Below are positions 27,813 through 36,385 of a stretch of 64,000 nt of DNA, piece after piece. A program made the position numbers and the translations under genes. Under the pieces are notes generated by a model, which was not told the origin of the DNA, ran no database searches, and saw only the letters and a program-made list of their open reading frames with translations. The first letter of the stretch is position 1, and every line of letters begins with the position of its first letter. Source of the stretch: Rhodospirillaceae bacterium. GTDB taxonomy: Bacteria > Pseudomonadota > Alphaproteobacteria > DSM-16000 > Inquilinaceae. The stretch is taken from the NCBI GenBank assembly GCA_020638575.1, contig JACKIH010000003.1:167501-231500 (forward strand), read 5' to 3'.

Positions 27813-28772
27813 ATGGCACGCGGACCGATTTTCCAAGAGGGCTACAAGCATCAGCTATCTGGGCACGAGACATTTCCGCTTCGCTACGGATGGCTGAAGA
27901 AGGCCTTTGATGCCGTCGAGGCGACGGAGGGGGAGGCCGAGAACAAGTGGGTCTTCCTCCGCGACGACGCCATCGCGCGGTTCGGTGTCGGGAAGAATAT
28001 GGTCGCGTCGATGCGCCATTGGGCCGTTGCCGCGGATATCATTGCCGAGTCGCCGGGCTCGAACCTCATCAAGACCACGGCGCTCGGCCAGAAGCTCTTC
28101 GGACGCCGCGGATTCGATCCATATATGGAGTATCCCGCGACGCTATGGCTCGTGCATTGGAAGTTGGCCGCACGCGCTGACAAGACTGCATGGTTTTGGG
28201 CTTTCAATCACTACCCGGCCCTCACGTTCGACCGCGAGCACCTCGTCAAGGGCATCGCCCGTCTTGCCAAAGATCGGGCATGGGCGCGTGTCGCCGAGAC
28301 GACCGTCAAGAACGACGTCGCCTGCTTTGTCCGTACCTACGTTGCACAACAACCGTCAGGGCAGGCGGGGAACGACGATGCGCTGGAATCGCCGCTGATC
28401 GAGTTGGGCCTTATCAAGGCCGTCGGGAAGCGCGACGGTTTCCGATTCGTGCGCGGGCCGAAATCCACGCTAGGGGACGGCGTGTTCGTATACGCGCTTC
28501 TCGATTTCTGGTCCCGCCACTCCCAATCGGCAACGCTCTCATTCGAGGCCATAGCCCATGAACCGGGCAGTCCGGGCCGCGTCTTCCTGCTCGACGAAGA
28601 CGATGTCGCGGATCGGCTCGCGATGCTCGACGATGTGACGGGAGGCGCGTTGAGATGGTCGGAGACGGCAGGCCTCAAGCAGGTCGTGCGCGACTCGGGC
28701 CTCGATTTCTCATCAGCTCTCTCGTTTGTTGACATGGATTATACGGGCGCCGCCCGGCAGGAGGCGGCCTGA
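27813..28772 (+). CDS. sspB: DUF4007 protein, SspB-like
   Basis: A 319-residue DUF4007 protein. The conserved start GHETFPLRYGWLKKAFDAV is near residues 13-31, then FGVGKNMVASMRHWA (about 57-71) and YPATLWLVHWKLA (about 109-121). In the described SspABCD system the DUF4007 protein is SspB, a DNA-nicking partner needed for single-strand phosphorothioation; I infer the same role from family and order. It leads an operon with overlapping stops and starts (TGATG at 28772) into the ATPase gene. Complete length. Confidence 0.85.
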   Translation: MARGPIFQEGYKHQLSGHETFPLRYGWLKKAFDAVEATEGEAENKWVFLRDDAIARFGVGKNMVASMRHWAVAADIIAESPGSNLIKTTALGQKLFGRRGFDPYMEYPATLWLVHWKLAARADKTAWFWAFNHYPALTFDREHLVKGIARLAKDRAWARVAETTVKNDVACFVRTYVAQQPSGQAGNDDALESPLIELGLIKAVGKRDGFRFVRGPKSTLGDGVFVYALLDFWSRHSQSATLSFEAIAHEPGSPGRVFLLDEDDVADRLAMLDDVTGGALRWSETAGLKQVVRDSGLDFSSALSFVDMDYTGAARQEAA

Positions 28773-31700
28773 TGCCCCTATCCGATCGCATACGCATAGC
28801 GCGGCGCTTCCTTCGTTCGGTACGTATCGACTCCGATCTCACGGACGCCAAAGCGCTGGAAGGCTTTGTTTGTCCACAGTCGTCCGCCGATGTTCTTCTG
28901 ACAATGGCGCGGCACGTATCGGAGGCCGGTCAGTGCGCGTTCACCTGGACCGGTCCGTATGGCAGTGGCAAGTCGAGCCTTGTCATTGCGCTGAGCGCGC
29001 TGCTGAACGGCAACCCCGATCTCCAAAAGCACGCCGCCCCGATATTCGGGCGCAAGGTCACGACGGAAATCTCAAAGGCTTTTCCGCCGGGCACGAAGGG
29101 CTGGCGCATCGTTCCCGTGGTGGCACGGCGCGACGATCCCGTTCGGGTCATCGGCGAGGCTCTTGAGACGACCGAGATTGTGCCGCGCAAGCCGCGCGGC
29201 GGCTGGACGGAGAGCAGGCTGATAGAAGCGCTGACCGGTGCGGCGGCTCAGAATCCGAGGAGTTCGGGGGGGCTTGTCCTCTTTGTCGACGAAATGGGCA
29301 AGTTCCTTGAGGCCGCGGCGCACGACGGCACGGATATTTACGTGTTCCAGCAACTCGCGGAAGCCGCGGCCCGCAGCAACGGCCGCCTTCTGCTGGTCGG
29401 TATCCTTCATCAGGCGTTCGAAGAGTACGCCCATCGTCTCTCGCGCGAGGTACAGGACGAATGGTCCAAGATCCAGGGCCGCTTCATCGATCTCGCCATC
29501 AACGTGGCCGGCGACGAACAGATCGAACTCATTGCGCGCGCCATCGAAAGCGATCATCGGCCCAAGACGCCCGGTATTATCGCGAGCAAGGTTGCTGCGC
29601 TCGCGCGGCGCGAGCGTCCGGCGGACGCCCACTCGCTCGCCATGATGCTGCAGAATTGCTGGCCGCTGCATCCTGTCGTCGCTTGTCTGCTCGGACCGAT
29701 TTCGCGGCGGCGCTTCGGCCAGAACCAGCGCAGCATCTTCGGTTTTCTGAATTCCGCCGAGCCGCACGGATTCCAGGACTTTCTGCGGGGGGGCGGCGAC
29801 GAGGACCGCTACGGCCCCGACCGTCTGTGGGACTACCTTCGCGCCAACCTGGAGCCGTCGATCCTTGCGTCGCCCGACGGACACCGCTGGGCGCTTGCCG
29901 CCGAAGCCCTGGAGCGGTGCGAGGCCATCGGCGGCGATGCGCTTCATCTGAGAGTGCTGAAAACCATCGCCGTCGTCGATCTGTTCAAGGAGCGATCCGG
30001 GCTCGTCGCGAGCCTGGACCTGCTGCGGGCGTCGCTGTCTGACGTGCCTGAAGCCGCGCTAAAGAAAGCCCTGACGCAGCTCGACAAGTGGTCGTTCATC
30101 ACATTCAAGAAGTTTCTCGATGCTCACGCCATCTTCGCCGGCAGCGATTTCGACATAGACCATGCGGTCAAGGCGGCGCTTGACGATGTGCACGAGCTCG
30201 ATTTCGCGGCGCTGAAAGCGCTGGCCGGCCTACAGCCCGTTCTGGCAAAGCGCCACTATCATGACACAGGCGCCATGCGCTGGTTCGATGTCAATGTCGC
30301 GCCGGTCCGTGACCTGCCCGTCGCGGCTTCTTCGTACCGGCCCGATGCCGGCACAGTGGGACAGTTCCTACTTGCGATCCCCACGGAAGGGGAGTGCGAA
30401 GACTACGCGGAGGAATTGTGCCGCGAGGCCGCCCGGCACAGCGACCGCTGGGACATCGTCGTCGGAGTTTCCAAACGGTCCTGGGCGATCGTCGCGCTCG
30501 CGCGCGAGCTTATCGCTCTTGAATACGTCCGTAACGACAGGCCCGAACTGGCCGGCGATCCCGTCGCACGGAGGGAGGTGGCGGCCCGGCTTGCGGCATT
30601 GCAGGGGCAGCTCGAAACCGAGCTGCACAAGGCACTCGACGGCGCTCTCTGGTTCCGCAAGCACTTTCAGCCAAGGCCTTACCGGTACGCCGATCTCAAC
30701 ATTCTGGCCTCGGAACTGGCGGACAAACGGTTCGATCAGTGCCCCAAGCTTCACAACGAGCTGCTCAACCGACAAAAGCCGTCCAGCAATGCCGTTGCCG
30801 CGCAGAACACACTGCTGCGCCGCATGGTCATTCACGAAGGACAGGTGCGTCTCGGGATCGACGGCTATCCCGCGGAAGGCGGGCTTCTCGCCTCGATCCT
30901 TGAGGCAACGCGGCTTTATGTTGACGGGTCCGACGGGTGGCGTTTTGCGCCGCCGCAAGAGGACGATCCCTGCCGCCTGTTTCCGTTATGGAGGGCGGCC
31001 ATCGACCTGATCGAAGCCAACACCGACCGCCCTGTGGCCATCTCCGAGCTTTACGATCTCTGGCGCGGGCAGCCCTACGGCGTAAAAGACGGCCTGATGC
31101 CCGTGATCGCCGTTGCGTTCATACTCTCGCAACGGAACAGAGTCGCCATCTACCGTGAGGGCATCTTCCGCGCGCGCTTCGACGACGTGGACGTCGATTA
31201 TCTTGCCAAAGATTCAGCGACCATCTCGTTGCGCTGGATGGACCTATCCGAGCTGACACGACGGCTCCTTTCCGAGATGGCCGAGATCGTCCGGACCCTC
31301 GATACCGCAAACGCGCTTGTCCACCTTGAGCCGATCGACGTTGCTCGCGGTCTGATCGCTATCTTCGAGGAGTTGCCCGGCTGGACGAAGCGGACGATGC
31401 AGCTCTCCGCGAATGCCGTGCGGGTCCGAGAGCTCTTCAAGCGCGCGCGCGATCCCAACAGGTTCCTGTTCGACGATATCCCGACGCTCGTCGGCGGAAG
31501 CCGCCGCCTGACCAAGGAAGAAGACCTGCATCGCGTTGTGAACGGCATTCGCGAAGGTCTTGAAGAGCTTGTTCAAGCCTATCCCTCGATGCTCCGCCGT
31601 ATGAGCGACCTGATGCTCGCCGAATTGCAGGTGCCGAATACCTCGCCTCAAGCCCTGACCGAGTTGCGCGAACGCGCCGAAAACGTGAAACAACTCGCCG

Positions 31701-32158
31701 GCAATTTCCATGTCGAGAGCTTCGTGCTGCGTGTTGCCGAGTATGACGGGAGCGAGGCTGCGTTTGAATCGATTGCGAGTCTCGCGGCAAACAAGCCGTC
31801 ACGTGACTGGGTTGATCTCGATCTTGATCGTGCCGCCATCGATATAGCCGATATGGCGCAGAAATTCTTGCGCGCCGAGACCTTTACCCGAGTAAAGGGC
31901 CGGCCTGAAAAACGCCATGCGGTGGCGGTGGTCATCGGCATGGACGGGCGCCCGGCGCCGATCCTCGAAGAGTTCGACATCGCCGATACCGACCGCACCG
32001 CGATCAACGATCTGATCGAACGCGTCGCCGCGGCGCTGGACGATGCGGATACGAACCGGCGCAGCGTCATTCTTGCGGCACTTGCGGAGCTGACGGCGCG
32101 ATACATGCAAGGCGGCAGCGGCGCAAAGAGCAACGGAAAGGAGCGGGTCGTTTCCTGA
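28772..32158 (+). CDS. sspC: Large P-loop ATPase, SspC-like
   Basis: A 1128-residue ATPase. The Walker A motif GPYGSGKSS is at residues 61-69 and Walker B LVLFVDEMGKF at about 168-178. The remainder is largely helical with no recognised domain. The position between the DUF4007 gene and the PP-loop gene, with 1-base stop/start overlaps at both ends, matches SspC in the SspABCD arrangement, where the ATPase supports sulfur insertion. The length is greater than I remember for described SspC proteins, so a subfamily difference is possible. Confidence 0.78.
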   Translation: MPLSDRIRIARRFLRSVRIDSDLTDAKALEGFVCPQSSADVLLTMARHVSEAGQCAFTWTGPYGSGKSSLVIALSALLNGNPDLQKHAAPIFGRKVTTEISKAFPPGTKGWRIVPVVARRDDPVRVIGEALETTEIVPRKPRGGWTESRLIEALTGAAAQNPRSSGGLVLFVDEMGKFLEAAAHDGTDIYVFQQLAEAAARSNGRLLLVGILHQAFEEYAHRLSREVQDEWSKIQGRFIDLAINVAGDEQIELIARAIESDHRPKTPGIIASKVAALARRERPADAHSLAMMLQNCWPLHPVVACLLGPISRRRFGQNQRSIFGFLNSAEPHGFQDFLRGGGDEDRYGPDRLWDYLRANLEPSILASPDGHRWALAAEALERCEAIGGDALHLRVLKTIAVVDLFKERSGLVASLDLLRASLSDVPEAALKKALTQLDKWSFITFKKFLDAHAIFAGSDFDIDHAVKAALDDVHELDFAALKALAGLQPVLAKRHYHDTGAMRWFDVNVAPVRDLPVAASSYRPDAGTVGQFLLAIPTEGECEDYAEELCREAARHSDRWDIVVGVSKRSWAIVALARELIALEYVRNDRPELAGDPVARREVAARLAALQGQLETELHKALDGALWFRKHFQPRPYRYADLNILASELADKRFDQCPKLHNELLNRQKPSSNAVAAQNTLLRRMVIHEGQVRLGIDGYPAEGGLLASILEATRLYVDGSDGWRFAPPQEDDPCRLFPLWRAAIDLIEANTDRPVAISELYDLWRGQPYGVKDGLMPVIAVAFILSQRNRVAIYREGIFRARFDDVDVDYLAKDSATISLRWMDLSELTRRLLSEMAEIVRTLDTANALVHLEPIDVARGLIAIFEELPGWTKRTMQLSANAVRVRELFKRARDPNRFLFDDIPTLVGGSRRLTKEEDLHRVVNGIREGLEELVQAYPSMLRRMSDLMLAELQVPNTSPQALTELRERAENVKQLAGNFHVESFVLRVAEYDGSEAAFESIASLAANKPSRDWVDLDLDRAAIDIADMAQKFLRAETFTRVKGRPEKRHAVAVVIGMDGRPAPILEEFDIADTDRTAINDLIERVAAALDDADTNRRSVILAALAELTARYMQGGSGAKSNGKERVVS

Positions 32159-32994
32159 TGGCGGACGCGGAGAAACATGTTCTCGGTCTATCTGGCGGGC
32201 GCGACAGCGCCGCGCTCGCCGTTTACATGCGGCAGCATCATCCGGAACTCGATATCGAGTACTTCTTCACCGATACCGGCAAGGAGCTGCCGGAGGTATA
32301 CGAGTATCTCGGCCGTCTCGAAGGTTTTCTCGGCAAGCCGATTCTTCGGCTCAATCCGGACCGCGATTTCGATTTCTGGCTCAAGCAGTACAATGATTTT
32401 CTGCCGTCACCGCAAACGCGGTGGTGCACACGCCAACTCAAGCTGAGGCCGTTCGAACACTGGCTGCGTCCGATGCTCGACGAGGGGGACACAGTTTACA
32501 GCTATGTCGCAATCCGCAGCGATGAAGAATTCCGCGAAGGCTATTCGTCCAAGCACGAAAATCTCATCGTCAGGCTGCCTTTCAAGGAAGCCGGTGTCGA
32601 TAAGCCGGGCGTACTGGAGATTCTGGAAGCCGCCGGCCTCGGTTTACCGAAATACTATTCCTGGCGCACGCGCAGCGGCTGTACGTTTTGCTTCTTTCAG
32701 CAGAAGATCGAGTGGGTGCGCCTGCGGGAGCAGCATCCCGAAGCCTTTGAAGCGGCCAAGGCCTATGAGAAGAACGCCGTCGAGCACGGTTCGCCTTTCA
32801 CCTGGAGCCAAGGGGAGTCGCTTGACGAGCTAGAAAAACCCGAGCGGATCGAGCAGATCAGGCGGGAACACGAACAGCGCCTTGCACGTATGCGAGCGAA
32901 GGTTCAGGCCAACCCTTTGCGGCCTGACGGCGAACCGCTCGATATCGATGATCTATATGGGCAGGCGAAAGCGTGCCTTGCCTGTCACAAGTAG
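32158..32994 (+). CDS. sspD: PP-loop sulfurtransferase, SspD/DndC-like
   Basis: A 278-residue phosphoadenosine-phosphosulfate reductase-family protein. The ATP-pyrophosphatase PP-loop LSGGRDSAAL starts at residue 11. Cysteines likely to hold an iron-sulfur cluster are Cys90 (RWCTRQLK) and the pair in SGCTFCFFQQ (175 and 178); a further CLACHK ends the protein. DndC/SspD adenylates the DNA backbone and inserts sulfur. It overlaps sspC by one base. The stop is 5 bp from the convergent Mrr gene stop. Confidence 0.85.
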   Translation: MADAEKHVLGLSGGRDSAALAVYMRQHHPELDIEYFFTDTGKELPEVYEYLGRLEGFLGKPILRLNPDRDFDFWLKQYNDFLPSPQTRWCTRQLKLRPFEHWLRPMLDEGDTVYSYVAIRSDEEFREGYSSKHENLIVRLPFKEAGVDKPGVLEILEAAGLGLPKYYSWRTRSGCTFCFFQQKIEWVRLREQHPEAFEAAKAYEKNAVEHGSPFTWSQGESLDELEKPERIEQIRREHEQRLARMRAKVQANPLRPDGEPLDIDDLYGQAKACLACHK

Positions 32995-32999
32995 ATAGC

Positions 33000-34487
33000 T
33001 CACCCGCAGAGACCCGTTGGAATCAACTTCACAAGCGCCGGGTACCGCTTGGCCACATCCGGATGTCGTCTTAGCCGGTCCTCGATGTCACGAGCTTCCC
33101 ACCATTCGGTGCCGAAAGCTGTCCGACCGCGAAGACCGTCAAGGTAGTCAACCAGCGACGTACTCACGTTAGGATGTGCAATCAGAAAGTACGCGTCGGC
33201 CCCATAGTGCTCCAGCATGTCTCTGACGTCCCGCACGTCCTTCTTGCCGAGCGTACGTGATCGCGACTTCACCTGCGCAATTATACGTCTGATCCTTGTG
33301 GCCCCAGGTCTTATCGGTTGAGCATCCGTGTACCCGGTATCTCCTTCCGAGTTCGGATGCCGCACTGGCACCCTCCAGTCCACCAGAATGTCTCTTCCGC
33401 CATCTCTGTCATTCGTGCTTCCCACAGGTTTTGCACGAATAACCCCAGGCTCTCTGCGGAGCAGCTCGACGCAGAGGTCTTCAAAGTCACCGGAGTTCAA
33501 AGGTGTCAGCCATTCCACCGAAGAATCCGCGAAAAACACCCGGTCTTCCACCTGGCGTCGCTTAAGCAGAAACTCACGCTCGCGCTGAAAAACCTCGCGG
33601 CCGCAGTTCTCGCGCAGCGCAACAATCGTCCGGTCACCGATTAAGAGGCAATGACTATCCAAGGGCAATACGATCACATCTTGCTGCGCATCACCCGCCA
33701 AGGCCAGTATTTTGCGAGCCTTTTCTATTAGCTTGAATGGAACTGCGTTTGCAAGCCCGTTTGCAAAAATGGCAAGCGCATCCTCGCCGCGCGCAGAGGT
33801 GGCTACGAATGGCATCAGAATGACCTTCAGATACAGAAGCCTGATCTTTGCCATGCGAATGACAGTCACACCCCTGTCCGGCGACGCGAGGTAAATCCAG
33901 AGCGGAAAAGTCCGCCGGCTCACCGTGATGTCGGACGGATTCCGTAGATACTTGACGATTTTCTCGGCCCATTTAGGGGCGACGTCTTGGTGAACAGTCG
34001 CAACGTCAACGCCGGACTTGTTCCGTCCACGGGACCAAGTGAATACGTCATCCAGCAAATGGAAACCCAATGCGCTCCACGCATTCATTGACTTTCGGGC
34101 AGCCGCGAATCTGTCTTCGTCCGATATATCCCAGGGACATTGTCGCAAAAGAAGATGCCGGGCGCCGCGTTCGCCGGGAACGACAACGTGCGGCTCATCT
34201 ATCAGCCAGGGAGAGGCAAGCCCAAAGGCCCTCAACAACGCCCCCCAAACGAGCGACAGCACATCGTGCACATCGGATCGATCTCCGTCGAACTGTGCGC
34301 CCGATGTTCTTACGCTTCCCCACAAGAATAGTTGTTCCCCGTCATCGAGTTGAGCTGGTGCATTCATCAACCGAAAGGGCTCATGGGTTTCATGCGCGCA
34401 TGAGAAGGCGGGAGCGCTTCGCAACGTCTCTTTTCCGCCGGCGCGGATTGCCAAAGCCGCCCTCGATAGCAAGTCGTCCGCGGTCAC
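33000..34487 (-). CDS. Mrr-type restriction endonuclease with a novel N-terminal region
   Basis: A 495-residue protein. The C-terminal third is a PD-(D/E)XK Mrr-like nuclease: SGDFEDLCVELL (Glu336), a GGRDILVDW core (about 363-371) and AQVKSRS (Gln405, Lys407). The first 320 residues have no recognised domain and may bind partners or modified DNA. It is the last gene of a seven-gene minus-strand operon; its ATG overlaps the stop of the receiver-like gene by 4 bases. Mrr-like enzymes cut modified DNA in type IV restriction, and some domains of this group read phosphorothioates, but here the link to SspABCD is by location only. Confidence 0.78.
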   Translation of the reverse strand: MTADDLLSRAALAIRAGGKETLRSAPAFSCAHETHEPFRLMNAPAQLDDGEQLFLWGSVRTSGAQFDGDRSDVHDVLSLVWGALLRAFGLASPWLIDEPHVVVPGERGARHLLLRQCPWDISDEDRFAAARKSMNAWSALGFHLLDDVFTWSRGRNKSGVDVATVHQDVAPKWAEKIVKYLRNPSDITVSRRTFPLWIYLASPDRGVTVIRMAKIRLLYLKVILMPFVATSARGEDALAIFANGLANAVPFKLIEKARKILALAGDAQQDVIVLPLDSHCLLIGDRTIVALRENCGREVFQREREFLLKRRQVEDRVFFADSSVEWLTPLNSGDFEDLCVELLRREPGVIRAKPVGSTNDRDGGRDILVDWRVPVRHPNSEGDTGYTDAQPIRPGATRIRRIIAQVKSRSRTLGKKDVRDVRDMLEHYGADAYFLIAHPNVSTSLVDYLDGLRGRTAFGTEWWEARDIEDRLRRHPDVAKRYPALVKLIPTGLCG

Positions 34488-36385
34488 TCACCTTCCTCCG
34501 CGACAATGTCTGTCACCTTGATCGTCAGGGCGGCCTTCCTCATATCGCCCGAGAGATCGCTGCCTTCGACAAGGTCACCGCCGCGAACAATCGCCAGGCA
34601 CACTTGGTTGTTCGCGCCGCGAACGGGCTTGGTCCCGCCGGTATCGTGAGGGATTTCAATCTCGCCCCGCTCGAATCTCGCGAAGAACCCTTGGTCATCC
34701 CTGACAGTTTTCAGGCTTGGCCGCGCCGATTCATGCACATCGGCGTCTGCCAGAGAACGCAAAGCCTGTTCGACGGCATCACAGGCTTGCTCCGTGAGGA
34801 CAAGATGGTGGACGGCCTGCGTTTTGGCGTCGCGTCCCACATAGCAGGCTGCCGACTCAAACTCCGGCACCCCAAGCCGGCGCGCCTTTGAATCCGTGCC
34901 GGTGTAAAACATCGAAACAGATACGGGAAATGATACCGGCATGTTCGCCGGACGGCCGACCCGCCCGAAATCCGCAAGCAGCATCTGCTGAATCTCGATC
35001 GCGTAGATTTCCCGCAGGCGCCCGATTCTCTTCAGCTCAGCCCTTTCGCCTAGCAGGCTATCTAGCTCATCCCAACTCAGCGTTCTGACATTCTTGAGAT
35101 TCCATCTGATCCACCGCCGTCCTTCATCGGGAAGAAAGACGATGGCCGTTCGCACGGGCGTTGGACGGTACGACCAGTGCTTTGGCGCCAGGCTTTCAAG
35201 CTTCCCCGACAGCAGCATTACGCGTTCGGCGCCACTACGCACAAGATCGCAGGCCGGCGTCACGACAAGCGAAACCTCATCTCCAAAAGCCGCAGCATCC
35301 TTCGCTTTCCAGCGCAGTACGTCGCCAAACAGCAACTGAATGTTGCCGCCGTCCTCGGACAACCTAAGCCGTTCAGCATGCTGATAGACCATCCTGTTGA
35401 CGAGGTCCTGAAAGTCGGAAGACCCCGAAAGGTGTGGCGCCGGATAACGGGTGAGATCGATCTTATTCAGTTCGAGCGCCGCCGCTATCGTACCCGCATC
35501 AGCCTCGATTTCGTGCTGCAAGACCCTATCGGCCACGTCCAACAAGTACTCGCCCGGCTTCTGACCTTCGAATTCGAGCAGGAGGGATTGAATCTGCGCA
35601 AGATCGGACAAATCAAGGCGTCTCAGCGCCTGTATGAAACGACGACGCGCGGCATCGAGTCCGCTGTCCCAAGCATGCACGAAGCCTGCTACACGCTTCG
35701 CATCCTCATAGTGGCTCGCGAGCCGCGTCAGCAAAATCTCAAGCCTTCCTGCCTTCCCCAGTTCTGCCTTGCTCACGACGCGGAACGTTGAACCGAGCAG
35801 ACCCGCGCGGTCGCGAAAGTCGTCGCGCTTATCCATGAGGCGGGAACTCTTCGACATCAGAACGACCAGAGGCGGGCGCTCCCCGCGACCTTCTACAAGT
35901 TCCCCAACGCGCCGGACGGCACGGGCCATGTCGTCATCGGATTGACGAAAGCCGAGGAACAGATCGATAAAGACCAGATCGGCTTCCTTGGCGTGCTGGC
36001 CGCCTTCGCGGCCGAGCGGCTTGCAGTCCAGACCGAGCTTTTGCAGGGCCGCGATCAGCGCATCTACTTCCTTACGGTCATTCTCCTTCGTCGCCTCGTA
36101 GTCCCTAAAGAGCGGATCGGAAGCGATTTTCGGCAGTTTCTCCCGGTTGCCCCACAGAACCGCAATGAACTCTTGCGATGCCCGAAGGTCGTCGGGTGAT
36201 GTCTCCTCATACTGCGGATACAACGCGGTCAGTACCCGATGTCCGGCCTCGCCCAAGTCGTCGAAAAAGACCGGCCATCCTTCTACGCTCAAATCATCCG
36301 GCCGAGGCACGGAGTCGAATGCATCGTCGATAACGACCGCCTTGCGGACCCCACGTCCTTCAAGGAGTGTCCGCAGCTCCGTCAT
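34484..36385 (-). CDS. Receiver-like protein with large uncharacterised C-terminus
   Basis: A 633-residue protein. The first 200 residues resemble a diverged response-regulator receiver: VVIDDAF (Asp20-Asp21), VFIDLFLG (Asp141 at the phosphoacceptor position) and VVLMSKSS (Ser178-Lys179 at the T/S and K positions), with a long insertion before the phospho-site. The remaining 430 residues have no recognised DNA-binding or catalytic domain. The gene is locked by ATGA overlaps to the kinase-like gene before it and the Mrr gene after it, which suggests a signalling chain of kinase, receiver and nuclease. Confidence 0.7.
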   Translation of the reverse strand: MTELRTLLEGRGVRKAVVIDDAFDSVPRPDDLSVEGWPVFFDDLGEAGHRVLTALYPQYEETSPDDLRASQEFIAVLWGNREKLPKIASDPLFRDYEATKENDRKEVDALIAALQKLGLDCKPLGREGGQHAKEADLVFIDLFLGFRQSDDDMARAVRRVGELVEGRGERPPLVVLMSKSSRLMDKRDDFRDRAGLLGSTFRVVSKAELGKAGRLEILLTRLASHYEDAKRVAGFVHAWDSGLDAARRRFIQALRRLDLSDLAQIQSLLLEFEGQKPGEYLLDVADRVLQHEIEADAGTIAAALELNKIDLTRYPAPHLSGSSDFQDLVNRMVYQHAERLRLSEDGGNIQLLFGDVLRWKAKDAAAFGDEVSLVVTPACDLVRSGAERVMLLSGKLESLAPKHWSYRPTPVRTAIVFLPDEGRRWIRWNLKNVRTLSWDELDSLLGERAELKRIGRLREIYAIEIQQMLLADFGRVGRPANMPVSFPVSVSMFYTGTDSKARRLGVPEFESAACYVGRDAKTQAVHHLVLTEQACDAVEQALRSLADADVHESARPSLKTVRDDQGFFARFERGEIEIPHDTGGTKPVRGANNQVCLAIVRGGDLVEGSDLSGDMRKAALTIKVTDIVAEEGE

